64,000 nt of DNA from Gemmatimonadota bacterium (GTDB taxonomy: Bacteria > Gemmatimonadota > Gemmatimonadetes > Longimicrobiales > Gaopeijiaceae). The notes below the pieces were generated by a model. It ran no database searches. It was not told the origin of the DNA and saw nothing but the letters and a program-made list of their open reading frames with translations. The DNA lies in NCBI GenBank assembly GCA_030428885.1, contig JAUIEJ010000007.1:303467-367466 (forward strand). Direction: 5' to 3'. The translations under genes were made by a program, and so were the position numbers. Shown here piece by piece: positions 36,857 through 47,000 of this stretch (positions within the stretch are counted from its first letter, which is position 1; the number at the start of each line of letters is the position of its first letter).

Positions 36857-38137
36857 GTGAGAATCCTCTGGCTGTCCCACCTCGTCCCCTACCCTCCGAA
36901 GGCGGGGGTTCTCCTTCGGGCATACAATCTCGTCCGTGAGCTGTCGCGCACAAACACCGTAGACCTCGTCGCGTTCACTCAGCGAAACCTCCTCGCCCCG
37001 ATCTACGACGATGTCGACGGTGCGCTGGTCGAGGCGAGGGCCCGCCTCGAGGAGTTCTGCGGGACCGTTCGATTCGTGCGCCTCCCGTCCGACGGGACAC
37101 CTCTGGGCCGGCAGAGGCTGGCCCTGGGGTCCCTCCTCGGCGGTCGGGCGTACGACGAGGCGTGGCTCCGATCCCGGCCTTTCCGGGAGGCCGTGGTCGA
37201 GTGTCTGGGGACTGCGCAGTACGACGTGATCCACTTCGACACCATCGGCCTCATGCAGTACGCGGATGTCGTTCCCGATGGAATGCCGATCGTGCTCGAC
37301 CACCACAACGTGGAATCGCACCTGTGGGCGCGGCGGGCGGAGAACTCGTCCGGGTGGAGGGGCACGTTCTTCCGCGTTCAGGCCGAGCGGGTGCGACGCC
37401 TCGAGGAACAATGGTGCCCTCGGGTCGACCTGAACGTCATGTGCTCCGAGACCGACACGGAGCGCATGAAGGAGATCGTTCCGGACGCCCACACTCACGT
37501 GGTGCCGAACGGCGTCGACATCGACTTCTTCGACGCCGCCGCCGGCCGACCCCGCTCGCCGAGGATCATCTTCGTCGGGACTCTGGATTGGTACCCCAAC
37601 ACGGCCGCGGTCCGGCGAATCGCGTTCGAGATCTGGCCTCTCCTGCGCGAGGCCGACGAGCGCTTCGAGTGTGACATCATCGGGGGGAACCCTCCTCCCG
37701 ACCTGGTGGAACTCTCCGCCAGGGATGAGCGGTTTCATGTCCACGGCTTCGTGGACGACATCCATCCGTGGCTCGAGAATGCGCTCTGCTACGTATGCCC
37801 AATCCAGGACGGGGGCGGCACGAAGTTGAAGATTCTGGATGCCCTGGCGATGTCGAAGGCGATCGTGGCCGATCCCATCGCGTGCGAGGGAATCGCGGTG
37901 ACCGACGGCCAGGACGCGATCTTTGCACGGGAACCGCTGGAATACGTGACGGCCATTCTCCGACTGAGGGACGACGATGCTTATCGGGCCGCGGTCGAAT
38001 CCCGCGCCCGCCGGCTGGCCGTCGAGAAGTACTCGTTCCGAGCCGTCGGAGAGGACTTTCATCGAGTCCTGAGCGAGATCACCTCACCGCCGGACCCCAG
38101 CGCGGAAGAGGGCCCGTCCGGCGACATTCCGGAATGA
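36857..38137 (+). CDS. Glycosyltransferase, TIGR03087-like (PEP-CTERM/XrtA-associated type)
   Basis: 426 residues from a GTG at 36857. The start VRILWLSHLVPYPPKAGVLLRAYNLVREL, the FDTIGLMQYADVV and LDHHNVESHLWARRA blocks and the donor site CYVCPIQDGGGTKLKILDALAMSKAIVA resemble glycosyltransferases named for the PEP-CTERM/XrtA exopolysaccharide system. The GT-B fold has VPNGVDIDFFD and IIFVGTLDWYPN at the start of its second half. No exosortase, PEP-CTERM substrate or export gene is in the window, so only the enzyme type should be read from the name. Codon choice seems less GC-biased than in the acylase gene before it. Confidence 0.85.
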   Translation: MRILWLSHLVPYPPKAGVLLRAYNLVRELSRTNTVDLVAFTQRNLLAPIYDDVDGALVEARARLEEFCGTVRFVRLPSDGTPLGRQRLALGSLLGGRAYDEAWLRSRPFREAVVECLGTAQYDVIHFDTIGLMQYADVVPDGMPIVLDHHNVESHLWARRAENSSGWRGTFFRVQAERVRRLEEQWCPRVDLNVMCSETDTERMKEIVPDAHTHVVPNGVDIDFFDAAAGRPRSPRIIFVGTLDWYPNTAAVRRIAFEIWPLLREADERFECDIIGGNPPPDLVELSARDERFHVHGFVDDIHPWLENALCYVCPIQDGGGTKLKILDALAMSKAIVADPIACEGIAVTDGQDAIFAREPLEYVTAILRLRDDDAYRAAVESRARRLAVEKYSFRAVGEDFHRVLSEITSPPDPSAEEGPSGDIPE

Positions 38138-38172
38138 GGCACGATCCCTGCTTAATTGAATGAACTTGGCCG

Positions 38173-41100
38173 GTGGTCTCGGCCTTTTGGTCCTGCTCCC
38201 ACCCGAACGATCTCTGCGGTATTCCCTCGTTGAACGCGATTTTCCATCACCGATCGAGGGGCGCGCGGCCTGAGGCCCTCGCCTCGATTCGATTCATTTC
38301 CCTGCCCCGGTTCGAGTCGTTACGCGCCCTCGCCCTGGGGGCCGCCCTCTGGGCCTTGGCGTCGGCCTGCGGCGATCGGTCGAACCCCGTCCTCCACCTG
38401 GAAGCGAACGGATCCGTGCGGATCAGTCCGGCTCAGGTCGAAATCGACGACGGGGACTCCATGGAATTCGGAGCCGTCTTCCGCGACGGTTCCGGTCGCG
38501 TCGTGTCGAGCCTGCCCAACGGTGCCAGCCTCGTCTGGAAGACGTTCTCCACCACGGTCGCCCGTATTCAAGGATCGGGCCAACAGGCCGAACTCCAGGC
38601 GCTGAAGCCGGGGCGCACCACGATTCAGGTGTCTCTCGGGTCCCTGACCGCCACCGCAGACATCGTCGTGTCGCCCGTCCCGGCCCAGGTGGTATCAGTG
38701 GGAGCCCCGGTCGCTCTCGGAAAGGCCGGGGAGATCGTGCCCGATCCACCTCGGGTGCAGGTGCTGGACCGACACGGCTCCCCCGTGCCGGATGCGGGGG
38801 TACGGTTCGCGGTCACCCAGGGCGGTGGCACGGTCGTCCAGGCGCTGGTCAAGACCGACCGTTTCGGGTTCGCCCAAACGGACTGGCTGCTCGGCCCGGA
38901 CCTGGGAATCCAGACGTTGCAGGCCGAGGTGGGCGGGCTCCCTCCGACGCAGTTGTTCTCCTATGTGAACGGTGACTTGTCGTCGGTCTCGTTCACCGCG
39001 ACGTCGCCGGGCGTATCAGACGGAGTCGCCGGGCAGCCGCTCCAGGACATGCTCGAAGTGCGAGCCCGGGACGCCCAGGGCCGGCCCGTGATGGGCGTAG
39101 GGGTGGAATGGACGGCCTCCCACGGAACCCTGCTTCCGGCTTCACCCGTGACCGACAGTCAAGGGAGAGCGAGAGCTCGTTGGGTACTCGGCTCCGAAGC
39201 GGGGAATCAATCCGCGTCGGTCCAATTGACCCTTCCCCAGGACTTCGCCGGAGCTTCCGGTGTTTCCCAGAACGTCTCGGTCACGTTTCAGGCCGCCGCG
39301 ACACCCGGCGTGCCGGTGGAGGTGTCGGCCCTGCCCAAGCGATTGGTGCTCGAGTTGGGTGCCGCCGCCCGCGTGAGTGTGGCCGTCCTCGACCTCTTCG
39401 GGAACCGGATCGACGACCTCGGCTCCGTCGGGTGGGAATTCGACGACCCCGGGATCGTGGCGGTCGGCGCCGCCATCGACGGTAGCGAGCTGTTCACCGC
39501 GAACCGCATCGGGACGACGCGCGCCGTGGCCCGGGTCGCCGCCCTCGCAGACACCATCGACGTCCTGGTCCGCCCCGTCGCCGATACAGGTGGGGGAGGG
39601 GGAGGCGGAGGAGGAACCAGCCCGGAGATCACGCTCCAGCTGTCTCCGCCGAGCCTCAGCATCGATGTCGGCGAAACGGCAGGATTCTCGCTCCTCGCCG
39701 AAGACGGGGACGGGAATCCCCTCCCGGCGAACGATGCGACCTGGGCATCGGACAATCCCTCCGTCGCCACGGTCGACGCCTTCGGGCGGGTCGTCGGTCT
39801 GTCGGAAGGCGTGGCCCAAGTGCAGGCGACGCTCGGAAGCGTCTCCACCCTCGGACTCGTCCAGGTTTCCGCCGAGGCCGAGGTCCCCGAACCCGACGGC
39901 CCCCCCGCCCGGATCACCGATCTGCACATCACGGACGTGGGACCGACCTGGATCGATGTCGGCTTCACTGCGTCGGACGACGGCACCGGCTCGGTGGCGC
40001 TGCACGAAATCCGGTTCGCATCGGCGCCGATGGGGTGGGGTTGGGGACAGGCCTCGGTTGTGGCGACCGGCGCGTGCGCCAGCGGATTCGAGCCGTCGGC
40101 GGCGGGGCAGACGTCCGAGTGCCGAGTGGAGGGGCTCTCGCCGAACCACACCTACGACGTCCAGATGGTGGTGTGGCGCGAAGACCTGGACCTTCGCGTG
40201 TACTCCCCGCTGTCCAACGTGGCCAGGGGCACTACCGAAAACGACGTCGGCGGCGGCGAGGTCGTATCGGTGTCGGTGGTTCCCGCCACAGCCGTGTTGT
40301 CTGACGGGGAGACGCGTTCGTTCGAGGCTCGGGCCTACGACGCCACCGGCGAGCGGGTCCACGACCTCCCGGCCAGTTGGTCCTCGACGAACGAAGGCGT
40401 TGCTGTGGTCGACGGATCGGGTCGCGTGACTGCCGTGAATCCGGGAACCGCGTCGATCCGTGCGACGGTGGCCGGGAAGACCGGGACCGCCGCGATCTCG
40501 GTGGTCGAAGGCGAGGCGCCCGACGATCCCATCGTAGCGGTGACCGTTTCCCCGTCGGCGACGACACTCACGACGGGTCAGGGGGCCGATCTCGAGGCGA
40601 CCGCATGGACGGCTTCCGGCGCCTCGGTTCCCTCCACCGCTTTCGTCTGGACGTCTACGGACCCCGAGGTCGCCAGCGTGAACGGCGCGGGGCGGGTCAC
40701 CGCGCTGTCGACCGGAACCACCACGATCAGAGCGGTTGGCGGCGGGCACGAAGGGTCGGCGCAGGTCAGCGTTCAGGACTCGGGCGGGGGAAGTAACCCC
40801 GTAGCACTCGAGGTGACGCCGGGATCCTCCATCATCACGATCGGTGGCAGCGTGCAGCTCGCTGGGCGGCTTCTCGATGCGGCCGGCCTCGTGATCCCTG
40901 GGGTCGTATTCAGCTGGACCTCCTCGGACCCGGGGGTCGCTTCAGTCGATCCCACGGGTCTGGTACGAGCCGTGGCTCCGGGCACCGCGTCCATCACGGT
41001 CTCCACCGTCGGGTTCAGTGCCTCGGCGCAGATCGTCGTCCTCTCCCAGTCCGGCGGTACGCCCTGGTACACGGAGCAGTGGTCCTACGGATCCACGGCG

Positions 41101-41745
41101 GCGATGCTGTCCAGCCCGCAAGTGTCCGACGCCAGCAACACCGGAGGTCGGGTGAGTCTACTCACGAACCTCTCCGGCACGCCCACCGGTTTCACCAATG
41201 CCGTCCGGGTACATTTCGACGCCAACATGGGGGGGGAACCACAGGCCGGAGTCGACATCACCCTCCCGAATGCGAGCCAGGTGCGGCCGCGGGAGGTCTG
41301 GGTCGAGTTCTACGCCCGCTGGTCCCCGAACTGGGTAACCGACGGACCCTACTCCGGAAACGCTGACCACAAATTCTTCTTCCTGTTCGACCAACAACCC
41401 AGCGGCACGCGCCGGTGGGAGAGCCATATCGGGCATTTCGGCAACGGGATCGGCACGTTCATCGCCGGGGAAGGCCATACCGAGTACTTCCAGCCGAACA
41501 TCCAGGCGCTGTGGGACGGTCAGTGGCACCGCCTCCGGTATCACGCCAAGATGTCTTCTCAGGGTGTGTGGGAAGTCGAGATCGACGGCCAGAAGTTCCA
41601 TTGGCCGGGGACCAACGCCGACTGGGGATCTCAGTACTATTTCAACTCCCTGGCCCTATCCCGGAACGTGAACAGGGGAACGGACAGGAACATGACCCTC
41701 GATTTCGGTCCGGTCAGGGTCTACGTCACGAATCCGGGGTGGTGA
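38173..41745 (+). CDS. Large Ig/FnIII surface lipoprotein with C-terminal lectin/lyase-like domain (copy A)
   Basis: Up to 1190 residues. The start is uncertain: the first GTG is 38173, but the lipoprotein signal (RFESLRALALGAALW then lipobox ASAC) begins about 45 codons later, where only CTG or ATT could serve. The order is Big1/Big2-like Ig domains, a Gly-rich linker (GGGGGGGGG near residue 477), another Ig, an FnIII-like module (about 578-690), three Big2 Ig domains and a C-terminal ~230-residue domain from about WYTEQWS to VYVTNPGW that looks like a concanavalin-type sandwich of polysaccharide-binding proteins or lyases (VWVEFYARW, HKFFFLFDQQPSGTRRWES). The C-domain is nearly repeated in the gene at 44089-47418. 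The 3' end overlaps the opposite gene by 20 bp. Confidence 0.8.
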   Translation: MVSAFWSCSHPNDLCGIPSLNAIFHHRSRGARPEALASIRFISLPRFESLRALALGAALWALASACGDRSNPVLHLEANGSVRISPAQVEIDDGDSMEFGAVFRDGSGRVVSSLPNGASLVWKTFSTTVARIQGSGQQAELQALKPGRTTIQVSLGSLTATADIVVSPVPAQVVSVGAPVALGKAGEIVPDPPRVQVLDRHGSPVPDAGVRFAVTQGGGTVVQALVKTDRFGFAQTDWLLGPDLGIQTLQAEVGGLPPTQLFSYVNGDLSSVSFTATSPGVSDGVAGQPLQDMLEVRARDAQGRPVMGVGVEWTASHGTLLPASPVTDSQGRARARWVLGSEAGNQSASVQLTLPQDFAGASGVSQNVSVTFQAAATPGVPVEVSALPKRLVLELGAAARVSVAVLDLFGNRIDDLGSVGWEFDDPGIVAVGAAIDGSELFTANRIGTTRAVARVAALADTIDVLVRPVADTGGGGGGGGGTSPEITLQLSPPSLSIDVGETAGFSLLAEDGDGNPLPANDATWASDNPSVATVDAFGRVVGLSEGVAQVQATLGSVSTLGLVQVSAEAEVPEPDGPPARITDLHITDVGPTWIDVGFTASDDGTGSVALHEIRFASAPMGWGWGQASVVATGACASGFEPSAAGQTSECRVEGLSPNHTYDVQMVVWREDLDLRVYSPLSNVARGTTENDVGGGEVVSVSVVPATAVLSDGETRSFEARAYDATGERVHDLPASWSSTNEGVAVVDGSGRVTAVNPGTASIRATVAGKTGTAAISVVEGEAPDDPIVAVTVSPSATTLTTGQGADLEATAWTASGASVPSTAFVWTSTDPEVASVNGAGRVTALSTGTTTIRAVGGGHEGSAQVSVQDSGGGSNPVALEVTPGSSIITIGGSVQLAGRLLDAAGLVIPGVVFSWTSSDPGVASVDPTGLVRAVAPGTASITVSTVGFSASAQIVVLSQSGGTPWYTEQWSYGSTAAMLSSPQVSDASNTGGRVSLLTNLSGTPTGFTNAVRVHFDANMGGEPQAGVDITLPNASQVRPREVWVEFYARWSPNWVTDGPYSGNADHKFFFLFDQQPSGTRRWESHIGHFGNGIGTFIAGEGHTEYFQPNIQALWDGQWHRLRYHAKMSSQGVWEVEIDGQKFHWPGTNADWGSQYYFNSLALSRNVNRGTDRNMTLDFGPVRVYVTNPGW

Positions 41746-42604
41746 GCGACCGCCTCGCCACGAAGCCCCGCCCGAGGGCGAGCAGAGCGAGAGCCAGGGA
41801 AACAAGCCCCGCGATGGTTCGCCAACGGTAGGTGGCGAGGCTCCGGCGGATCGGTTCGCCGGGGCGATCCTCGGTCACCCTGTATTGGGGCCCGATTCGC
41901 ATCATCTGCTGGAGCAACTGGCCGACCGGCTTGTTGATGCGCTCGAGCCGGCGGGTCCAATGCCCCATCAGCCACTCCGGTTCGTTGTTCACGATCTCCG
42001 CCAGCCGTGAACGAGGATCGCCGTAGTATGCCTCGGCGAGGGCGGTTGCCGGCGTCCGACCGGCCAGGGGCACGAGTCGACCTCGATCGCCCCCGGCCAA
42101 CATCCGTTCCTCGAACTCCGGGGCCGACAACGGTTCGCCTGATTCGTCCGCGACCCAGAAACCGAGGAACACGTCGATCATCCCCCACCGCTGTAGCTCT
42201 GGGACCCAGACATCGACGACGGCGTGACCCGAGGCAGGTGTACCCGGCTGGGGAATGTCCGCCCACTCACGACAAGTGAATCCTCGGGAAGCGCAGAGGA
42301 CCATGAACGCTTCGGTCCACGTGCTGCACTCCCCCAGGCCGGACCGTACGGCTTCGAGCAAGCCCTCCACGTTCAGGAATGGCCGGACGTCCGTTTCGCC
42401 GGAAGGATCGGGAAAGACCTGACCGACCGTGTTGAGCGCCGCTTCCCAGGAGCCGTTCCCCGCCTCGGTCTCCGCCCCGACCGCGGAGGCGGCGGTGGCA
42501 TTCATCCCGAGGGAGTATTTCGTGAAGCTCGGGTTCCGCACAGGTTCGACGAGCAGGATCCCGGCGACCAGGAAGAGGAATCCTGCACCCCGGAGGCCCA
42601 TCAT
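41726..42604 (-). CDS. Transglutaminase-like membrane protein
   Basis: 292 residues from the ATG at 42604, which overlaps the ligase stop (ATGA). It is anchored by one helix at each end (GAGFLFLVAGILLV and TIAGLVSLALALLALG), leaving a domain outside the membrane. That domain has the Cys-His-Asp arrangement of the transglutaminase-like fold: GECSTWTEAFMVLC, then SGHAVVDVWVPELQRWGMIDV. Family members cross-link, hydrolyse or transfer amides. Coupling with an O-antigen-ligase-like protein suggests processing or attachment of surface polymer. The C-terminal coding end overlaps copy A by 20 bp on the other strand. Activity is inferred from fold only. Confidence 0.75.
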   Translation of the reverse strand: MMGLRGAGFLFLVAGILLVEPVRNPSFTKYSLGMNATAASAVGAETEAGNGSWEAALNTVGQVFPDPSGETDVRPFLNVEGLLEAVRSGLGECSTWTEAFMVLCASRGFTCREWADIPQPGTPASGHAVVDVWVPELQRWGMIDVFLGFWVADESGEPLSAPEFEERMLAGGDRGRLVPLAGRTPATALAEAYYGDPRSRLAEIVNNEPEWLMGHWTRRLERINKPVGQLLQQMMRIGPQYRVTEDRPGEPIRRSLATYRWRTIAGLVSLALALLALGRGFVARRSLTTPDS

Positions 42605-44016
42605 TGGAGAACGAGTGGCCGCTCCGTATGGACGGGAGCACGGCGTACTTTCCGCCGACGTCGGCGCGGGACCCCGCCCCTACGCCACCCGGCCATGGCC
42701 CTGTCGGCGTTCGTGACGAACCCCGCCGACAGAGCGAGGAGCACCACCAGGAGCGACAGGGAGAACGTCGTCAGAAAGAACGAGCCGAAGGCGAATCCCA
42801 GAATCGATGCGGACAGCGCATTCCCCAGGCGGAACAAGGCCACGGCACGTTCACCTCCCTCCCGACGCCATCGACGGAGTTGACCGCGACGGTGGAACAC
42901 CAACACGAACATCGCGCCGATCATCCCGACGTAGAGCATTCCCCCCGGAATCCCGGTTTCCGCGAGAATCTCCATGTACGAGTTGTGGGCGACGGACGCC
43001 TTCCAGCGCCCGCCGAACTGTCGGGCCTCGTCGGAGAGAGTCGCCTCTGCGATGGGGAAGTTGGTGAGGCCGAGCCCGAAAATCGGGTGATCCCGAGTAT
43101 ACTCCATCCCCCGCTTCCAGATCTCCATACGCCCGGTGGCCGACTCCACATTGTAGTCGCTCTCGAGCGAGGTGAGGGTGCGGAGTCGATCGGAGACCTC
43201 GGCAGGAAGAAGCATCAGGCCGGCGGCAAATGCGAAGACCGGCGCGAGGCGGTAGCGAAGCGGGACACCACGCTCAGTGAAGATCAGGTACAGGAGGATC
43301 GCCGCGAGCCCGAGGAATCCTCCCCTGGACTGACTCATGACCACGCAGAATCCCAACGCCGCCGCCGCAAGGCCGAAACCGAACTTGGCTCGGGTGGTCT
43401 TCTGGAGGCCCAGGAACCACAACACGATCGGAAGGCTCATGTTGAAGAGCAGAGCCAGGTCGTTGCGATCGTACGTGCGAACCGGGGTCCACAGCGTCGG
43501 AGTCCCCTGCTTGATGTAGAAGAACGCGAGGACGGCCGCGCCCAACGCGTTGGCCGCCAGCGCCATCTCCAGTCGCGCGAACGACGTCATCGTGCTGAGC
43601 AGGAACAGGAGGAAGAGCGCGTTCCGAAGGTGGACGTCCTGCAGGACCTCCAGACTACGCGCCGGGTCGAGTCCGAAGAGATGCCCAAGGAGGGCCCACA
43701 TCAAGAGGAGGAAGTAGAGCCAGATGAAGGGGACCCGGAGCGCCGCCGACAGGCGACCCATGTTGGGCGAAAGGAACAGGAACGCCCACGACGAAAGGGT
43801 GAGGATCGCCGAGAAGCGAAACACCTCCACCGTGGGGACCAAGATGTGGAAACGCCACACGTACGCGAGGATGATGCCCACCAAAACGACCGCGCGGGGA
43901 TCCCGCACGGCCTTTTGAACCAGCTCGGCGATCCTCGTGGCTCCTTCCCTCCCCCGCATCTCCAGGCGACGGAGAACGGGCGCGGAACCACTTGGACGTG
44001 CTCGACTAGGTGGCAT
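42601..44016 (-). CDS. O-antigen ligase/polymerase-like membrane protein (Wzy_C family)
   Basis: 471 residues from the ATG at 44016; an ATG at 43959 and a GTG upstream are alternatives, and none has a clear ribosome-binding site. About eleven transmembrane helices alternate with one large loop that carries the family signature: GRMEIWKRGMEYTRDHPIFGLGLTNFP, then VAHNSYMEILAETGIPGGMLY. The SQSRGGFLGLAAILLYL motif is also typical. WaaL ligases attach a lipid-linked glycan to an acceptor, and Wzy proteins join repeat units; sequence alone cannot choose. Located in the inner membrane. It is followed in a coupled pair by the transglutaminase-like protein. Confidence 0.88.
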   Translation of the reverse strand: MPPSRARPSGSAPVLRRLEMRGREGATRIAELVQKAVRDPRAVVLVGIILAYVWRFHILVPTVEVFRFSAILTLSSWAFLFLSPNMGRLSAALRVPFIWLYFLLLMWALLGHLFGLDPARSLEVLQDVHLRNALFLLFLLSTMTSFARLEMALAANALGAAVLAFFYIKQGTPTLWTPVRTYDRNDLALLFNMSLPIVLWFLGLQKTTRAKFGFGLAAAALGFCVVMSQSRGGFLGLAAILLYLIFTERGVPLRYRLAPVFAFAAGLMLLPAEVSDRLRTLTSLESDYNVESATGRMEIWKRGMEYTRDHPIFGLGLTNFPIAEATLSDEARQFGGRWKASVAHNSYMEILAETGIPGGMLYVGMIGAMFVLVFHRRGQLRRWRREGGERAVALFRLGNALSASILGFAFGSFFLTTFSLSLLVVLLALSAGFVTNADRAMAGWRRGGVPRRRRRKVRRAPVHTERPLVLQ

Positions 44017-44045
44017 TGAGCTCGCGGTTTTTATCGTGAAGGAGG

Positions 44046-44083
44046 CGCCGGAGCGCACGCCCAAGGGGACGTGCGCTCCGGCG
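44046..44083. terminator. Perfect 14-bp hairpin after surface protein B
   Basis: CGCCGGAGCGCACG (44046-44059) pairs perfectly with CGTGCGCTCCGGCG (44070-44083) around CCCAAGGGGA, which can pair further. It begins 5 bp after the stop of the 44089-47418 gene (minus strand) and 30 bp before the ligase start, so it probably ends or attenuates that transcript. No U-tract directly follows. Confidence 0.65.
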
Positions 44084-44088
44084 ACAGA

Positions 44089-47000
44089 TTACCAACCGGG
44101 ATCGGCCGTGTACACCTTCAGGGGACCGAAGTCCAACGTCATGTCGTGGTCCGTCCCCCGATTCAAATTTCGGGAAAGGGCGAGGGAATTGAAGTAGTAC
44201 TGAGCGCCCCAATCCGCGTTTCCACCCGGCCAAGTGAACTTCTGGCCATCGATCTCCAATTCCCAGACCCCATTCGAGTCCATCTTCGCATGGTACCGGA
44301 ACCGGTGCCACTGCCCGTCCCAGAGAGCCTGGATGTTGGGTGCGAACGGCTGGGTGTGACCTGCCCCCGCGATGAAGGTCCCGATGCCGTCACCGAAATG
44401 CCCCACGTGGCTTTCCCACCGGCGCGTTCCGGACGGTTGCTGGTCGAAGAGGAAAAAGAACTTGTGGTCGGGATTCCCGGCATACGGCCCGTTGGTCACC
44501 CAGTCGGTCGACCACCGCGCGTGGAACTCGACCCATACCTCCCTCGGCTGGTCCCGGGCAGCGTCGGGGAACGAGACGTCCACACCCACTTGGGGCTCGC
44601 GACCCCAATTGGCCTTGAACTGGATGCGCACGGCGTTGGTGAAGCCTCCAGGGGCACCCGTGACGTTGTTCAGCATCGACAACGAGCCCCCGCCGTTCGA
44701 CGCGTCAGAGAGCTGCGGATCGGCCAGCATCTCCTGGACGGAGCTGAAGTTCCAATTCTGCTCGTACCAGGCGCTGCCGCTCGCCGGAGGAGGCGGAGGC
44801 GGATTCTGCCCGGCCCTCACCGTCACCAGGGTGGTGTCGGCCTCGGAGCAGCAGAGGGCCGAGGCGATGAGAAGGGCGGTACCGGCCGCGTGGGCGGTCA
44901 CCGTGCCCCCCTCCGAGACGCTGGCCACGGAAGCGTTGGACGAGCTCCACGTGATGGGCGAGGAGAGAACGTTGTCGGCTGCGTCATAGGCCACCGCCAC
45001 GAGGGGGTAGGTCTGCCCCTGGTCGAGGGTCACCGACGACGGCGACGTGACGACCCGATCCACCGTGGGCGTCGTGGGAGTCGCCACCGTCGTGGTGGCG
45101 CCCGTCGCGATGGTGGACAGTTCGGAGTACACGTTCGAGCCGTTCTCGATCCGCCAGGCCACCATCTGGACATCGTACGACGTTCCGGGAAGGAGACCGT
45201 CGATCTCACACCGTCGGGTGCTTCCCACGGTGCCCCCGGTCATGGGCGAGGCGCAGGCCCCGTCGGCCAGCACCGTGGCGCTGCCCCATCCCCACCCCAT
45301 GGGCGAGAGCGCGTAGCGGATCTGGGTGAGGGCCGGTCCGCCCGTCCCGTCATCCACCTGAGTGAACTCGACCGTCATGGAGGTCTCCCCGGTCGACACG
45401 ACGCGAACGTCGTCGATGGTGCCGGGGTCGGTGGAGGGCGGCGGGGCGTCGGGAGCCTGCACGGTCACGGGGGCAGACACCGTGGCTCCTTCCACCACCG
45501 CCTGCACGGTGGCTTGCCCGGCGGAAACGGCGGCCACGCCGCCTGAGCCGGAGACCGACGCCACCGAAGGATCGGAACTCGTCCAGACCACACCGGCACT
45601 GGACGTGGGATTGCCGAAGGCGTCGAACGCCTGAAGGGTGAACGTCGCCGTACCGCCGGGGTCCAGCGTCAGCGACGCCGGGGTGACCGAAAGGGTCGTG
45701 GCGGGGCCGGCGTTGGCGGTGGCCGGAATGGAGACCGGCGCCACGGAGTACATGGCCATGGGCCCCGGGCCGGGTGCCGGATCGTCCACGGTGGTCATGA
45801 GGGATTGGGAGCCCACTCGGCTGCCCAGGGTCCAGGACACCTGCGCCCGACCCTCGCCGTCGGTGGTCATGGACGTGGCGGACACCGACCCGCCGTCGGA
45901 CGGCACGAACGATACGTTGGCGCCGGCCACCGGTACTCCTTCGGCGTCCAACACCCGGACCACCACCGGCGCCGGGAGGGGGGTCCCCACCACGCCGGCC
46001 TGATTGGCTCCGGACTCGGGCGCCACGCCGGCCGGCACCGTCGGCTTCTCGAGGGTCGTGCCCTCGGCCGACGTCGAGGCGGCGTAGATCCGTTCCGCGC
46101 CCTTCTCCCGGAAGGCCCGGACGTGCACCGAGAAGGTGGTGCCGTCGGCGAGCCCGTCGACCGTGCAGCTGCGATGCGCGCCCACGGCCGATCCGTTGAG
46201 GGGCGATGCGCACGTGCCCGACGTGACGGGCTGCGCCTGGTCCCAGCTCGCACCGGAGACGCCCAGCCGGGTCTCGTACCGCGCCGGCTCACCCGTGCCG
46301 TCGTCCACTTCGGTCCAGGACAGGGTCAGCCACGATTCACCGGCCGAGCCCACGGAGAGGTCGGTGACCCTCACCGGATCGCCTTCCACCACGACGGTGG
46401 TGGAATCCTGGGTCTTCCGCTTCCGCCACTTGTCCTTGATCCACGCACGGATCCGCACCCACCCCCGTCCCTCGGTGCGCACGAGGCCGAGTCCGCTGAC
46501 GTCGGCCACCCGGCGATCGGACGTCTGCCACTCGAGAGGCAGGTCCTCCACGGGGTTGCCGTACTCGTCCCAACCCTGGACGACGAGACGCTGCTCGGCG
46601 CCCACGGCCAGGGTCACGGTGTCGACGGAGAAGCGGAGCTGTTCCACCGGGCCCGCTTCGGCATCGGCCAACACCAGCATCTCGTCGTGTCCTTCCACCC
46701 GGACGCCGAGGCTCTGAGGACCCGCCTGGGGTCCCAGCGTCCAGACCGTACGGGCCATCCCCGACTCGTCGCTCACCGACACCGGCCCGGCCGTGGTCCC
46801 GCCCCCCTGTCCGGAAGCCCACACGACGTGGACGCCCGGCAGGGGCAGTCCCACCGAGTCCTTCAGCAGGACTTCGACCTGGGTCTGGATCGCCTGTCCC
46901 ACCGTCCCGGTGTGGTTCAACCCCGAGACGATCTCGGCGTAGGCCGGAACCGCGACGATGGGCTCGTCGCGGGTGGTGGTGTGGGCCGCGGTGGAGGGAG

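Noticed and set aside
36857..44016. Exosortase/PEP-CTERM sorting system
   Set aside because: Only one glycosyltransferase resembles that system; no exosortase gene and no PEP motif were found.
44017..44088. Small gene between surface protein B and the ligase
   Set aside because: The gap is filled by a 14-bp hairpin and a short AT-rich stretch; no frame has a ribosome-binding site.
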